Source of the DNA: CAZEHS01 sp964424355
GTDB taxonomy: Bacteria > Bacillota > Clostridia > Peptostreptococcales > Acidaminobacteraceae
Direction of reading: 5' to 3'
Assembly (NCBI GenBank): GCA_964424355.1
Contig: CAYRIO010000003.1
Location: 166,058 to 230,057, forward strand
Length of the DNA: 64,000 bases
Position 1 is the stretch's first letter, and each line of letters opens with the position of its first letter. The position numbers were made by a program, and so were the translations under genes. Shown in pieces: positions 9,126 to 17,945 of this stretch. The notes under the pieces were generated by a model, which ran no database searches, was not told the origin of the DNA, and saw only the letters and a list, made by a program, of their open reading frames with translations.

Positions 9126-10394
9126 ATGAAGAATATGCGCCAAATGCTCATGATTTCACTGATTGCCGCTTTTGCAACGACCTTTTCCCTGAATTTTTTT
9201 ATGGAAGGGTTCATCATCACCCTGTCGGTCATTCTGCTGCCCTTGATGATTTATGCCAATGAGCCTTTGGAGCCCCTGCCAACTTGTCTGATGGTGGCGG
9301 TTGTTTCGCCGACATTCCTGATGCTGGGCGACTATCTGGCCACCCAGGACCTGTACCATTCATTCCTGATTGAGGTGCCGTCTTCGCTCTTCTATGTGGT
9401 CTATGGGACCGTATATACCTTGGGATATTGGCGTTCAGGAAACCGCCATGTAACTCGGCTGATCACCACCGTCCTGCTGGCGGACTTTCTCTCGAACCTG
9501 GTGGAAGTCAGTATCCGGACCCATATCGTCGGGCTTGAATTCCCGGTTGTGAAAGCCCTGTTCGTCATCGCGGTGGTCCGGACCCTGATTGTTGCCTGCG
9601 TCATCATGGCTCTGAAATATTATCGGTCATTCTTATCCAGAGAAGAGCATGAAGCCCGCTATCGGAGACTGCTGGTGCTGATGTCCAGCTTTAAGAGCGA
9701 AATATATTTCATGAATATGAATATGAAGCATATCGAGAGCATCATGGGCAAGTCGTTCCGTGCGTATCGGATTGCAGAGGATACCGGTGCGGCCGATGAA
9801 CTGCGCGTATTGGCCTTGGATATATCCAAGGATGTCCATGAAATCAAGAAGGATTATATCCGGGTTATCAAAGGGCTGGAGGATATGTCCGAAACCCGTA
9901 TGGAACTTAAACCCATGCACATTAAGGACCTGGTGAAGCTCCTGATTGATTCGCTGAAGGAATACAATGAACCGGCGTATCTGATGGCGGAAATCGTACC
10001 CCAAGTGGCCTCGGAAATCAATGTGGGAGAGCATTTTTATCTGATGTCCGTGCTCCGGAACCTGGTTGTGAACGCAATGGAAGCCTGTGAAGGGAAACCG
10101 GGTGCCCGGGTGGATCTGATGGTGACTGAGGAGGGGGATGCCCTCCTTGTGAAAGTGAAGGATAACGGTTACGGAATTAAAAGCTCGGATCTGGCATACA
10201 TTTTCAATCCGGGCTTTTCAACGAAATATGACCCTGAATCCGGGGATATGAGCAGGGGATTGGGGCTCACCTTGGTCCGGGAATTGATTGAGAATCATTT
10301 CGGCGGAAGTATTTCGGTGGGATCTGTCTGCGGCTCCCACACTGTATTCACTGTCAGGATCCCAAAAGTTCGTTTGGAGGAAAATCCTATATGA
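9126..10394 (+). CDS. Membrane sensor kinase, GlnK/YcbA-like
   Basis: 422 residues. The N-terminal half has several membrane helices (about residues 8-165), and the C-terminal half is a GHKL ATPase with NLVVNAMEACEG, DNGYGI and SRGLGLTLV. A His in NMKHIESIMG is a candidate phosphorylation site. Its stop overlaps the start of a YcbB-domain response regulator (ATGA), a pairing that matches the Bacillus YcbA-YcbB (GlnK-GlnL) system, which senses glutamine. No glutaminase or glutamine transporter lies nearby, so the signal here is not established. Confidence 0.75.
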   Translation: MKNMRQMLMISLIAAFATTFSLNFFMEGFIITLSVILLPLMIYANEPLEPLPTCLMVAVVSPTFLMLGDYLATQDLYHSFLIEVPSSLFYVVYGTVYTLGYWRSGNRHVTRLITTVLLADFLSNLVEVSIRTHIVGLEFPVVKALFVIAVVRTLIVACVIMALKYYRSFLSREEHEARYRRLLVLMSSFKSEIYFMNMNMKHIESIMGKSFRAYRIAEDTGAADELRVLALDISKDVHEIKKDYIRVIKGLEDMSETRMELKPMHIKDLVKLLIDSLKEYNEPAYLMAEIVPQVASEINVGEHFYLMSVLRNLVVNAMEACEGKPGARVDLMVTEEGDALLVKVKDNGYGIKSSDLAYIFNPGFSTKYDPESGDMSRGLGLTLVRELIENHFGGSISVGSVCGSHTVFTVRIPKVRLEENPI

Positions 10395-11221
10395 GATTTT
10401 GTATCATTGATGATGACCCAAATGTGGTTCAAATGCTATCCAATATCATTGAAGACCGAGAACTTGGTACTGTCATCGGACGGGCCAATGACGGTGAATC
10501 TGCTGTAGAGCTGGTAAAATGCCTGCAGCCGGACGTGGTGCTGGTCGATTATCTGATGCCTAAAAAGGATGGCTCTTCAGTGGTGCGCACCGTCCGGGGA
10601 AGCTACCCGGGAATCCGATTCATCCTGATTTCGCAGGTAACGGATAAGGAGATGATCGCTCATTCCTATCTGGCAGGCATTGAATTTTTCATCAGCAAAC
10701 CGATCAATGTCATTGAAGTGGAGAACGTGGTCCGCTCCGTTACGGACAAAATCCGCATGGAGCAGACAATCGCCAGTATCCGGGGCATGCTGGTTCCCAA
10801 AAGCAGCAGTCCGGATTCGGAAGGGGCCCGGGTGAACCGCATTAAAATGATCCTCGGGCAAGTGGGAGTTCTGGGCGAAAAAGGGTCCTACGACATCATG
10901 AGCATCTGTGACTATGCGCTGCGCAATAAACTGCATCAGGGGCCTTTGGACCTGAATATGATCTGCGACAGCTTGGAAGACAACCCTAAAATTCTGAAGC
11001 AGCGGATCCGCCGGGCGGTCTATCGGGGCCTGACGAACGTTGCAAACTCAGGAATTGAGGATTATATGAACGAATATTTCCTTAAATTTGCCGGAACCCT
11101 GTTCGATTTCGAGAGTGTCCGGGCGGAAATGGACTTCATCCGGGGCAAACGCCCGGAAGGCGGTCGGGTGAATATCAATAAGTTCATTGAAGGTCTTCTC
11201 CTGCAAAGCGAATTGGAATAA
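10391..11221 (+). CDS. Response regulator with YcbB/GlnL-type output domain
   Basis: 276 residues. The receiver domain (1-120) has the acidic pocket IIDDDP, the phospho-accepting Asp in VLVDYLMPKKDG and the conserved Lys in ISKPI. The C-terminal part (about 150-270) resembles the YcbB DNA-binding domain of the Bacillus GlnL family rather than OmpR or NarL types. It overlaps the kinase gene by 4 bases. The two almost certainly form one phosphorelay pair. Confidence 0.8.
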   Translation: MRFCIIDDDPNVVQMLSNIIEDRELGTVIGRANDGESAVELVKCLQPDVVLVDYLMPKKDGSSVVRTVRGSYPGIRFILISQVTDKEMIAHSYLAGIEFFISKPINVIEVENVVRSVTDKIRMEQTIASIRGMLVPKSSSPDSEGARVNRIKMILGQVGVLGEKGSYDIMSICDYALRNKLHQGPLDLNMICDSLEDNPKILKQRIRRAVYRGLTNVANSGIEDYMNEYFLKFAGTLFDFESVRAEMDFIRGKRPEGGRVNINKFIEGLLLQSELE

Positions 11222-11253
11222 AAAAACCGACGGTTAATCGCTCACCGTCAGTT
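11221..11253 (-). terminator. Terminator of the sigma-54 activator gene
   Basis: Read on the minus strand, TGACGGT pairs with ACCGTCG and is followed by TTTTTT. The stem includes the last codons and the stop of the gene, an economical overlap. It lies 3' of the response regulator, but on the plus strand it has no T-run. Confidence 0.7.
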
Positions 11254-12976
11254 GATATTGCTCCAGCTTCTTATAAAGCCCGGCCCGGCTGATTCCCAGC
11301 AAGGCTGCGGCTTTTTTCTTATTCCCTCCGGTTTCTTTAAGGGCCTTTTGGATCAGCTCCTTTTCCATAGAACCAGTGGCATCCTGCATCCGTGAATGCT
11401 CCGCTGAAATGGGGGCAGGGATAGGGGGAGGGGCCAGGTGCTGCCCGGGCGCAATGTACTCCGGAAGCAGTGCGGTCTTGATGTAAAGGTCATCCTCCAG
11501 CAGATTCAGGGCTCTTTCCAGAATGTTTTCCAGCTCGCGGACATTGCCGGGCCAATGGTATTCCTTCAAAGCCCCCAGGGCTTCCGGGGTAAAGCCGTAC
11601 ACGATCAGATCCATCCGATGGGTCAATTTCCGCAAGATTTCATCGGCGAGATCGGGGATTTCTTCCTTGCGTTCCCGCAGGGGATCCAGATTCAGGCGCA
11701 TGACATTCAGGCGGTAATAGAGATCACTCCGGAACTTTCCGGAGCTGACCCGCTGTTCAATATCATAGTTTGTGGCGGCAACTACCCGCACATCAATCCG
11801 GATGGGGGCATCACCACCGACCCGATCCAGTTCTTTTTCCTGGAGGACCCGCAGGAGCTTCGCCTGCATTTCCAGAGGCATATCGCCAATCTCATCCAGA
11901 AAAATGGTGCCGGTGTGGGCCAATTCGAATTTTCCTTTCTTGCCCTGACGGTTAGCGCCTGTAAAGGCTCCCTGCTCATAGCCGAAGAGCTCAGATTCCA
12001 GGAGCTCGGAGGGGATTGCAGCACAGTTGAGGGTGATGAAGGGCTTGCTTTTTCGGGGGCTGGCGTTATGGACCGCATGGGCGAACAATTCTTTCCCGGT
12101 TCCGCTTTCGCCGATGATCAGCACGTTGGAATCCGTTCGGGAGGCCTTCAGCGCCATTTTGATAGCGGACTGGGTGGAGGTGCTGTTGCCGATGATATTG
12201 TCAAAGGAATACCGTGCCGTAGTTTCATGGCTGATTTCTTCGGTGTGGAAATGCACCTTTTTTTGAAGCATGGAGAGCTTGTTGAACAGGGTGTAGAAAT
12301 CGTCGATATCCTTAAAGATGGCTTTGCCGACGGCCCCCACCACGATTCCGTTCTGAACGATAGGGATGCGGCTCGCGATCATCTTGTTTCCCCGAACAAG
12401 CTGGACCTCTTCTGTCTCAGCAACACCAGTTTCAATGACGTGGTGCATGCGGGTGTTCTCGATGACCTCGGAGACGTGCTTGCCCTCGGGATACATATCC
12501 TGGAGAAATTCCTTGTAGGACCGGCTCATCGTGGTGATGATCCCATTCTGATCCACAATGACGAGCCACTCATTGACATTGTTCATGATGGTATCCAGGG
12601 CGTCGTAATAGAAAAAGGTATCTGCTTCCTTTGCCTTCAGGGTCTGATGGGTTCTCAGATCGTTCATCTGGATGCACAGTGAATTCTCTCCTGTGGCGGA
12701 GTTGATGACCGGAAAGTAGCTGGCACTGATTTCGGTCTCCCGGTAGCGGAACCGCTGTTCCAGGATGGGGGTGTTTTGTTCCATGGCCATGGCGCCTTTT
12801 GAAAAATCACGGCTGACCCAAATCAAGGGCTTCCGTTTCAACTCGCGGTCAGTGATGTCCAGCAAATCCATGGAGCGGCGGTTGGCATACAGGACATTTA
12901 ATTTAGAATCGGTGATGATCAGCCCTTCGTGCAGGGTGTCTGCGGCAATGGTAAGGGACGAGAGCAATGCATCCAT
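11234..12976 (-). CDS. Sigma-54-dependent transcriptional activator with PAS domains
   Basis: 580 residues. Two N-terminal PAS-like sensor regions (about residues 8-110 and 125-240) are followed by an AAA+ domain with Walker A GESGTGKE and the GAFTGA loop that contacts sigma-54. A Fis-type helix-turn-helix closes the protein (GGNKKKAAALLGISRAGLYK). Proteins of this build bind 100-200 bp upstream of -24/-12 promoters and open them in response to a small ligand. Two such promoters lie 1 kb away, divergent, in front of fabG and the bcd-etf operon. That makes those genes its likely targets. Confidence 0.9.
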   Translation of the reverse strand: MDALLSSLTIAADTLHEGLIITDSKLNVLYANRRSMDLLDITDRELKRKPLIWVSRDFSKGAMAMEQNTPILEQRFRYRETEISASYFPVINSATGENSLCIQMNDLRTHQTLKAKEADTFFYYDALDTIMNNVNEWLVIVDQNGIITTMSRSYKEFLQDMYPEGKHVSEVIENTRMHHVIETGVAETEEVQLVRGNKMIASRIPIVQNGIVVGAVGKAIFKDIDDFYTLFNKLSMLQKKVHFHTEEISHETTARYSFDNIIGNSTSTQSAIKMALKASRTDSNVLIIGESGTGKELFAHAVHNASPRKSKPFITLNCAAIPSELLESELFGYEQGAFTGANRQGKKGKFELAHTGTIFLDEIGDMPLEMQAKLLRVLQEKELDRVGGDAPIRIDVRVVAATNYDIEQRVSSGKFRSDLYYRLNVMRLNLDPLRERKEEIPDLADEILRKLTHRMDLIVYGFTPEALGALKEYHWPGNVRELENILERALNLLEDDLYIKTALLPEYIAPGQHLAPPPIPAPISAEHSRMQDATGSMEKELIQKALKETGGNKKKAAALLGISRAGLYKKLEQYQLTVSD

Positions 12977-13046
12977 GCGGGCCTCCGGTGCGAAATGGTT
13001 TTATGCTCTTACTGTATCAGAATCCATTGGGAAAATAAATAGAAAA

Positions 13047-13083
13047 ACGCTGGCAGTGTCAACAAAGTAGACACTGCCAGCGT
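13047..13083 (-). terminator. Terminator of fabG, with an embedded TGTC-N9-GACA dyad
   Basis: A perfect 14-bp inverted repeat (ACGCTGGCAGTGTC on the left) with a 9-base loop is followed on the minus strand by TTTTTCTATTT, so it should stop fabG transcripts before the activator gene. The inner part of the stem reads TGTC-N9-GACA, the same dyad found midway between the two sigma-54 promoters. Confidence 0.85.
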
Positions 13084-13117
13084 GGGTGTAGACACTATTC
13101 TTTACAGGAGAATCGCT

Positions 13118-13852
13118 TTAGAGTACGACACCGCCATCAACGCTGAGTACGGCGCCGGTGATATAAGCGGATTCATCAGAAGCGAGGAAAATGAAAGCAT
13201 AGCCGACATCCTCCGGTGTTCCCAGACGCTTGAATGGCGATTTTTGTTTCATGGAATCCAACACATTCTCAGGCATCTGAGCAGTCATTTCTGTCATGAT
13301 AAAGCCGGGAGCCACTGCGTTGACACGGATGTTGTATTTGCCAAGCTCTTTTCCCCAGGTCTTTGTCATGCCGATTACGCCCCACTTAGTGGCTGCGTAG
13401 TTGGTTTGGCCGAAATTGCCGTAGATCCCGACAACGGAAGCCACGTTGATGATGGAGCCGCCTGTAGCGGTCATCGCTTTGGCAGCGGCCTGACCCACCA
13501 GGAATGCCCCCTTCAGGTTTACATCGATGACCCGGTCCCATTGTTCCTCTGTCATCTTCATCATGGTTGCATCCGCAGTGATGCCTGCATTGTTAACCAG
13601 GACATCGATCTTTCCGGTTGCGGCCATCGCATCGGCAATGGTTTTTTCAACGGACTCTTTGGACGTGACATTGCAGACAAAGGGGAATGCTTTAACGCCC
13701 AGTGCGCGGATTTCATCGGCAGCGTTATTCACTTCAGCGCTGATGTCACACAGGATGATATCAGCGCCTTCTTTTGCCATCATTAAAGCGGCAGTCTTGC
13801 CGATGCCTCTGCTTGCACCGGTGATCATTACGGTTTTGCCTTTCAGTCTCAT
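13118..13852 (-). CDS. fabG: 3-oxoacyl-ACP / acetoacetyl-CoA reductase (SDR family)
   Basis: 244 residues, the usual FabG/PhaB length. The Rossmann loop GASRGIGK and NNAG are present, as is the catalytic Ser (INVAS) with Tyr and Lys (TNYAATK). It would reduce 3-oxoacyl thioesters to (R)-3-hydroxyacyl thioesters with NAD(P)H, or run in reverse. It sits divergent from the bcd-etf-maoC operon and outside any fatty acid synthesis cluster. A role on CoA esters (PhaB-like) together with the (R)-specific hydratase is therefore more likely than fatty acid synthesis; this is inference. A TAAGGAGAG site precedes the ATG. Confidence 0.85.
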   Translation of the reverse strand: MRLKGKTVMITGASRGIGKTAALMMAKEGADIILCDISAEVNNAADEIRALGVKAFPFVCNVTSKESVEKTIADAMAATGKIDVLVNNAGITADATMMKMTEEQWDRVIDVNLKGAFLVGQAAAKAMTATGGSIINVASVVGIYGNFGQTNYAATKWGVIGMTKTWGKELGKYNIRVNAVAPGFIMTEMTAQMPENVLDSMKQKSPFKRLGTPEDVGYAFIFLASDESAYITGAVLSVDGGVVL

Positions 13853-13921
13853 GGTTGCTCTCCTTATAAATAGGGATGTGTCATGGCTTTTATACCCTGA
13901 ACTGATACTGTCACTCTGTTA

Positions 13922-13939
13922 TTGCAAGCCTTGTGCCAA
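13922..13939 (-). promoter_or_regulatory. Sigma-54 (-24/-12) promoter of fabG
   Basis: The minus strand reads TTGGCACAAGGCTTGCAA, with GG and GC exactly ten bases apart, matching the consensus TGGCAC-N5-TTGC. It lies about 70 bases before the fabG start. Confidence 0.85.
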
Positions 13940-14033
13940 AACAGAGAAATTCTTTCAATTGAGAAGCATGGTGGGTCTGGGAATGGTTTTAGGGGTTCGG
14001 ACCTCATCGAAAGCTGTGGAACTGCATGCAAAA

Positions 14034-14062
14034 GTGTCCGAAGGTGTCTTTATAGTAGACAC
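14034..14062. promoter_or_regulatory. Candidate upstream activator site between divergent sigma-54 promoters
   Basis: GTGTC at 14034 is followed by a dyad GTGTC-N9-GACAC at 14044-14062. The dyad lies about 105 bp from the fabG -24 box and about 116 bp from the bcd -24 box, the normal distance for a sigma-54 activator. The same TGTC-N9-GACA dyad recurs in the fabG terminator. Binding by the activator at 11234-12976 is inferred. Apart from this site and the two promoters, the gene-free stretch 13853-14237 shows nothing else I can name. Confidence 0.55.
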
Positions 14063-14177
14063 GTCTATATGCTGTGAGAAACATCACAATCTTTTTCGAA
14101 GGGGATGGAGGCGGGAAAACCTTTGTTTTGTAAGGGGTGTGGGGGATGTGAAATCAATTGCCACTTTCGAAATACGA

Positions 14178-14195
14178 TTGGCACAGGACTTGCAA
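14178..14195 (+). promoter_or_regulatory. Sigma-54 (-24/-12) promoter of the bcd-etfBA-maoC operon
   Basis: TTGGCACAGGACTTGCAA has GG-N10-GC spacing and both conserved blocks. It is 43 bases before the bcd ATG. It is nearly the mirror copy of the fabG promoter on the other strand. Confidence 0.87.
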
Positions 14196-14237
14196 CATGA
14201 ATTATTGTTAAGCTAATAACAGATTTAGGAGGTACTT

Positions 14238-15377
14238 ATGCAGTTCGGTCTATCTAAAGAACACACGATGCTCCGCGAAATGTACAGAAAGTTCGCAGAC
14301 CAGGAGGTTAAACCTCTGGCTAAGGAAATCGACGAGGAAGAGCGATTCCCGGAAGAGACAGTTGCAAAAATGATCAAAGCTGGGTTCATGGGGATTCCTT
14401 TCCCGAAAAACCTGGGCGGCGAAGGCGGCGACAACCTGGGTTACGCCATGGCGGTAGAAGAACTCTCCCGTGCCTGCGCAACTACCGGTGTCGTATTGTC
14501 AGCTCACGTATCCCTGGGCTCCGCACCTATTTATGAATTCGGAACAGACGAGCAACGTCAAAAATACCTGGTGCCACTTGCCAAGGGTGAGAAACTGGGG
14601 GCTTTCGGCCTCACAGAGCCCAATGCAGGGACAGATGCTGGCGCTCAACAGACCACGGCGGTTCTGGATGGCGACCACTACATCATCAACGGCAGCAAAA
14701 TTTTCATCACCAACGGAATTTATGCAGATACGTACATCGTCATGGCGATGACGGACAAGAGCCAGGGCGTTAAAGGCATCTCCGCATTCATCATGGAAAA
14801 AGGCATGGAAGGCTTCACCTTCGGCCCCAAAGAGAAAAAGTTAGGGATCCGTGGTTCCGCTACCTGCGAATTGATTTTCGACAACGTACGGGTTCCTAAA
14901 GAGAACCTGCTGGCCAAGGAAGGTCATGGTTTCAAAATTGCCATGAAAACCTTGGATGGCGGTCGTGTCGGGATTGCGTCACAAGCCCTGGGTATCGCTC
15001 AAGGCGCTTTGGATGCCACCGTTGCCTATACAAAAGAACGAAAGCAGTTTGGGCGTTCCATCTCCCAGTTCCAGAACACACAGTTCCAGCTGGCGGACAT
15101 GTCCACAAAAGTTGAAGCGGCACGACTTCTGGTTTATAGAGCTGCCTGGTGCAAGGATCAGGGCATGTCCTACTCCAAAGAAGCGGCCATGGCAAAGCTT
15201 TATGCTTCCGAAGCGGCCATGGAAGTCACAACAAAAGCTGTCCAGCTCCATGGCGGCTACGGGTATACCCGTGAGTATGAAGTGGAGCGTATGATGCGGG
15301 ATGCAAAAATCACAGAGATCTATGAAGGCACCTCAGAGGTTCAACGGATGGTTATCTCTGCGGCGCTCTTGAAATAG
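14238..15377 (+). CDS. bcd: Short-chain (butyryl-CoA-type) acyl-CoA dehydrogenase
   Basis: 379 residues, full length. The family blocks are present: EPNAGTDAGAQQT, the second signature LHGGYGYTREYEVERMMRDAK, and the catalytic Glu in IYEGTSEVQRM. The enzyme interconverts acyl-CoA and 2-enoyl-CoA using FAD. The following etfB and etfA encode its electron partner, as in the butyryl-CoA dehydrogenase/Etf complexes of Clostridia, which can bifurcate electrons between crotonyl-CoA and ferredoxin. Chain length cannot be fixed from sequence alone. The start has a strong TAGGAGG site. Confidence 0.9.
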   Translation: MQFGLSKEHTMLREMYRKFADQEVKPLAKEIDEEERFPEETVAKMIKAGFMGIPFPKNLGGEGGDNLGYAMAVEELSRACATTGVVLSAHVSLGSAPIYEFGTDEQRQKYLVPLAKGEKLGAFGLTEPNAGTDAGAQQTTAVLDGDHYIINGSKIFITNGIYADTYIVMAMTDKSQGVKGISAFIMEKGMEGFTFGPKEKKLGIRGSATCELIFDNVRVPKENLLAKEGHGFKIAMKTLDGGRVGIASQALGIAQGALDATVAYTKERKQFGRSISQFQNTQFQLADMSTKVEAARLLVYRAAWCKDQGMSYSKEAAMAKLYASEAAMEVTTKAVQLHGGYGYTREYEVERMMRDAKITEIYEGTSEVQRMVISAALLK

Positions 15378-15388
15378 GAGGCACATTC

Positions 15389-16171
15389 ATGAAAATCGTT
15401 GTATGTATCAAGCAGGTACCTGATACCAATGAAGTAAAGCTGGATCCCAAAACCGGCACCCTGATTCGTGACGGTGTTCCCAGCATCATCAACCCCGATG
15501 ACAAGAGCGGTCTTGAAGCTGCTCTCCGTCTGAAAGACTCCATCGGCGCACACGTTACTGTCATCACCATGGGCCCACCCCAAGCGGACCTGGCCCTGCG
15601 TGAAGCAATGGCCATGGGTGTAGACCGAGCAATTCTGCTGACTGACCGGGCTTTTGCCGGAGCAGATACCTGGGCGACTTCATCAGCCCTGGCTGGCGCC
15701 CTGCGGAACATCGAGCATGATCTCATCATCGCAGGCCGTCAGGCTATCGACGGTGACACGGCTCAAGTTGGGCCCCAGATCGCTGAACACCTTCAAATTC
15801 CTTCTATTTCCTACGTTGAAGAACTCCAGCCCACAGACGATGGCATCATCGTAAGACGGGCGTTCGAAGACGGCTACCACCGTATCCATGCGAAGTTCCC
15901 TTGCCTGATCACAACTCTGAAGGAACTGAATGAAGCGCGTTACATGCGCGTTGGCGGGATCTATGACGCTTTCAGAACCCAAGAAGTAGAAATCTGGAAT
16001 GTGGGCAATATCACGGTGGATCCTTCAAACCTGGGTCTTAAGGGTTCTCCGACCAAGGTTAAGAAATCCTTCACCAAGGGCGCGAAATCAGCAGGAAAAG
16101 TATTCCAAGTGGATCATAAGGAAGCGGCACAGATCATTGTTGAAAAACTCAAGGAAAAGTTCATCCTTTAA
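15389..16171 (+). CDS. etfB: Electron transfer flavoprotein subunit beta
   Basis: 260 residues. It opens with MKIVVCIKQVPDTNEVKLDPKTG-type sequence and contains the DLIIAGRQAIDGDTAQVGP block typical of EtfB. It binds AMP or, in bifurcating forms, a second FAD, and dimerises with EtfA. It starts 11 bases after bcd with an AGGAGG site, in the same operon. Confidence 0.93.
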   Translation: MKIVVCIKQVPDTNEVKLDPKTGTLIRDGVPSIINPDDKSGLEAALRLKDSIGAHVTVITMGPPQADLALREAMAMGVDRAILLTDRAFAGADTWATSSALAGALRNIEHDLIIAGRQAIDGDTAQVGPQIAEHLQIPSISYVEELQPTDDGIIVRRAFEDGYHRIHAKFPCLITTLKELNEARYMRVGGIYDAFRTQEVEIWNVGNITVDPSNLGLKGSPTKVKKSFTKGAKSAGKVFQVDHKEAAQIIVEKLKEKFIL

Positions 16172-16189
16172 TACTGGAGGCATAGATCC

Positions 16190-17200
16190 ATGAATCTTGA
16201 ATCATATAAAGGTGTAATGGTCTTTGTCGAGCAGCGTACCGGGGAAATCCAGAAGGTTTCTCTTGAGCTGTTGGGCAAAGGCAAAGAATTGGCGGGCACG
16301 CTGAACACAGAACTGACAGCAGTCGTGGTTGGTCATCAGATGGACAGCATCGCAAAAGAACTGGTCTACAACGGCGCGGATCATGTAATTGTCGTTGATC
16401 ACGAAATGCTTCACCATTACATGTGTGAGCCCTATACCAAAGCGTTGGTAGCGGTCATCAACAGCAAAAAACCGGACGTTGTCCTGATGGGCGCTACGGC
16501 TATCGGCCGGGATCTGGCTCCCAGGGTTTCAGCCCGGGTTCATACCGGTCTGACAGCAGACTGCACCAGCCTTGAGATCGACCCGGAAACCAATGGCCTT
16601 CTGATGACCCGTCCGGCTTTCGGCGGCAATATCATGGCGACCATCATCTGCCCGGATTATAAACCGCAAATGTCCACAGTACGCCCAGGCGTTATGAAGA
16701 AACCCCATCGTGATGAGACACTTTCCGGAAATATCGAGAAGTTCGATGCAAACCTGGTAGCGACGGATATGAACGTGACCATTCTGGAAGCTGTAAAAGA
16801 AACGAAGAAACGCGTTAACATCGAAGATGCGGTTTCCCTGATCTCTGCTGGCCGTGGTATGGGCGGCAAGGAGAACCTGGGTGTTCTCACCAGCTTGGCC
16901 AACGAACTGAAGGGTGAGGTTTCTGGCTCCCGCGCGGTTATCGATCTGGGCTGGTTGGATAAGGAACGTCAGGTTGGCCAGACCGGCAAGACCGTTCGTC
17001 CGAATCTTTACTTTGCCTGTGGTATTTCCGGCGCCATCCAGCACGTAGCAGGTATGGAAGAGTCCGAATTCATCGTTGCCATCAACAAGAACCCGGACGC
17101 TCCGATTTTCGATGTAGCAGATTTGGGGATCGTCGGGGATGTTCATAAGGTCCTGAACGCCCTGGTGGATGAAATCAGAGCAGCAAAAGCTGCAGAATAG
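16190..17200 (+). CDS. etfA: Electron transfer flavoprotein subunit alpha
   Basis: 336 residues. The C-terminal FAD-binding half has SAGRGMGGKENL, DLGWLDKERQVGQTGKTV and the ACGISGAIQHVAGM signature. With EtfB it carries electrons to or from the acyl-CoA dehydrogenase upstream. There is no N-terminal ferredoxin domain, unlike some clostridial EtfA proteins. Confidence 0.93.
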   Translation: MNLESYKGVMVFVEQRTGEIQKVSLELLGKGKELAGTLNTELTAVVVGHQMDSIAKELVYNGADHVIVVDHEMLHHYMCEPYTKALVAVINSKKPDVVLMGATAIGRDLAPRVSARVHTGLTADCTSLEIDPETNGLLMTRPAFGGNIMATIICPDYKPQMSTVRPGVMKKPHRDETLSGNIEKFDANLVATDMNVTILEAVKETKKRVNIEDAVSLISAGRGMGGKENLGVLTSLANELKGEVSGSRAVIDLGWLDKERQVGQTGKTVRPNLYFACGISGAIQHVAGMEESEFIVAINKNPDAPIFDVADLGIVGDVHKVLNALVDEIRAAKAAE

Positions 17201-17289
17201 TGTTTTGACGTGCTTCTATCGGGTATACAAAGCTGGCCGCCGACTTGCAGTGCAGGCAGCGGACCCAATTCAATCCGGAGGTAAACGGA

Positions 17290-17706
17290 ATGAAAGGCAA
17301 GACAATCGATGAAATCAAACTGGGGGATTCAGCGGAATTCAGTAAGACCATATCTGAAACCGATGTGTATCTCTTTGCGGGGATCACAGGTGATTTGAAT
17401 CCTGCCCATGTGAACGAAGAATTGGCATCCCAGTCCCGTTTCGGCGGCAGGATTGCCCATGGCATGCTGGTTTCCGGGTTCATATCCACCATATTGGGGA
17501 TGTATCTGCCCGGTCCCGGCACCATCTATCTTTCTCAAGATCTGAAGTTCACGGCTCCTGTAAAGATCGGTGATACTATCACCGCCCGGGCAGAAGTCAT
17601 TGAGATGGACACCGCCAAGCGGAAGGTTACCCTGAAGACAACTGTCACCAAACAGGACGGCGTCATCGCTGTCGATGGGCAGGCCGTTGTTCTGGCGCCC
17701 AAGTGA
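17290..17706 (+). CDS. MaoC-like (R)-specific enoyl-CoA hydratase
   Basis: 138 residues, the length of PhaJ. I chose the ATG at 17290, preceded by CCGGAGG; an upstream in-frame ATG at 17245 lacks a ribosome site. The hotdog-fold signature has the catalytic Asp and His in GDLNPAHVN, followed by GGRIAHGML. It hydrates 2-enoyl-CoA to (R)-3-hydroxyacyl-CoA. It sits as the last gene of the bcd-etf operon, and with the divergent fabG it would form an (R)-isomer route between enoyl-CoA and 3-oxoacyl-CoA. Confidence 0.85.
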   Translation: MKGKTIDEIKLGDSAEFSKTISETDVYLFAGITGDLNPAHVNEELASQSRFGGRIAHGMLVSGFISTILGMYLPGPGTIYLSQDLKFTAPVKIGDTITARAEVIEMDTAKRKVTLKTTVTKQDGVIAVDGQAVVLAPK

Positions 17707-17745
17707 ACTGAACCTTTCTAACCCCTGCACCACTCCTTATACAAA

Positions 17746-17788
17746 ACACACCCTGGCGAGATTGCCCATCTGCCAGGGTGTGTTTTTC
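17746..17788 (+). terminator. Terminator of the bcd-etf-maoC operon
   Basis: A perfect 12-bp stem (ACACACCCTGGC with its complement) and a 14-base loop, running into TTTTT. The 157 bases between it and the next gene hold no promoter I can identify with confidence. Confidence 0.9.
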
Positions 17789-17945
17789 GTTAATGCGGGG
17801 AAAAGTAACGATAGTACACAATCATTTGAAATTGATAGCGATTCTACTATGAGCACACGAAATAGTACCATAAAGAATGGAACTGCCGGATTACAATGAA
17901 GATGCGTGATAACTGACGAAAAAACCCACATTTTGAAGGAGACAT

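Noticed and set aside
11438..12682. A 414-codon plus-strand reading frame
   Set aside because: It is the antisense shadow of the sigma-54 activator, whose AAA+ and Fis motifs are clear. It has no ribosome site and low-complexity antisense character.
17789..17945. Sigma-54 promoter before the glycyl radical enzyme
   Set aside because: A TGGAAC-like start exists near 17878, but no GC lies at the required ten-base spacing.
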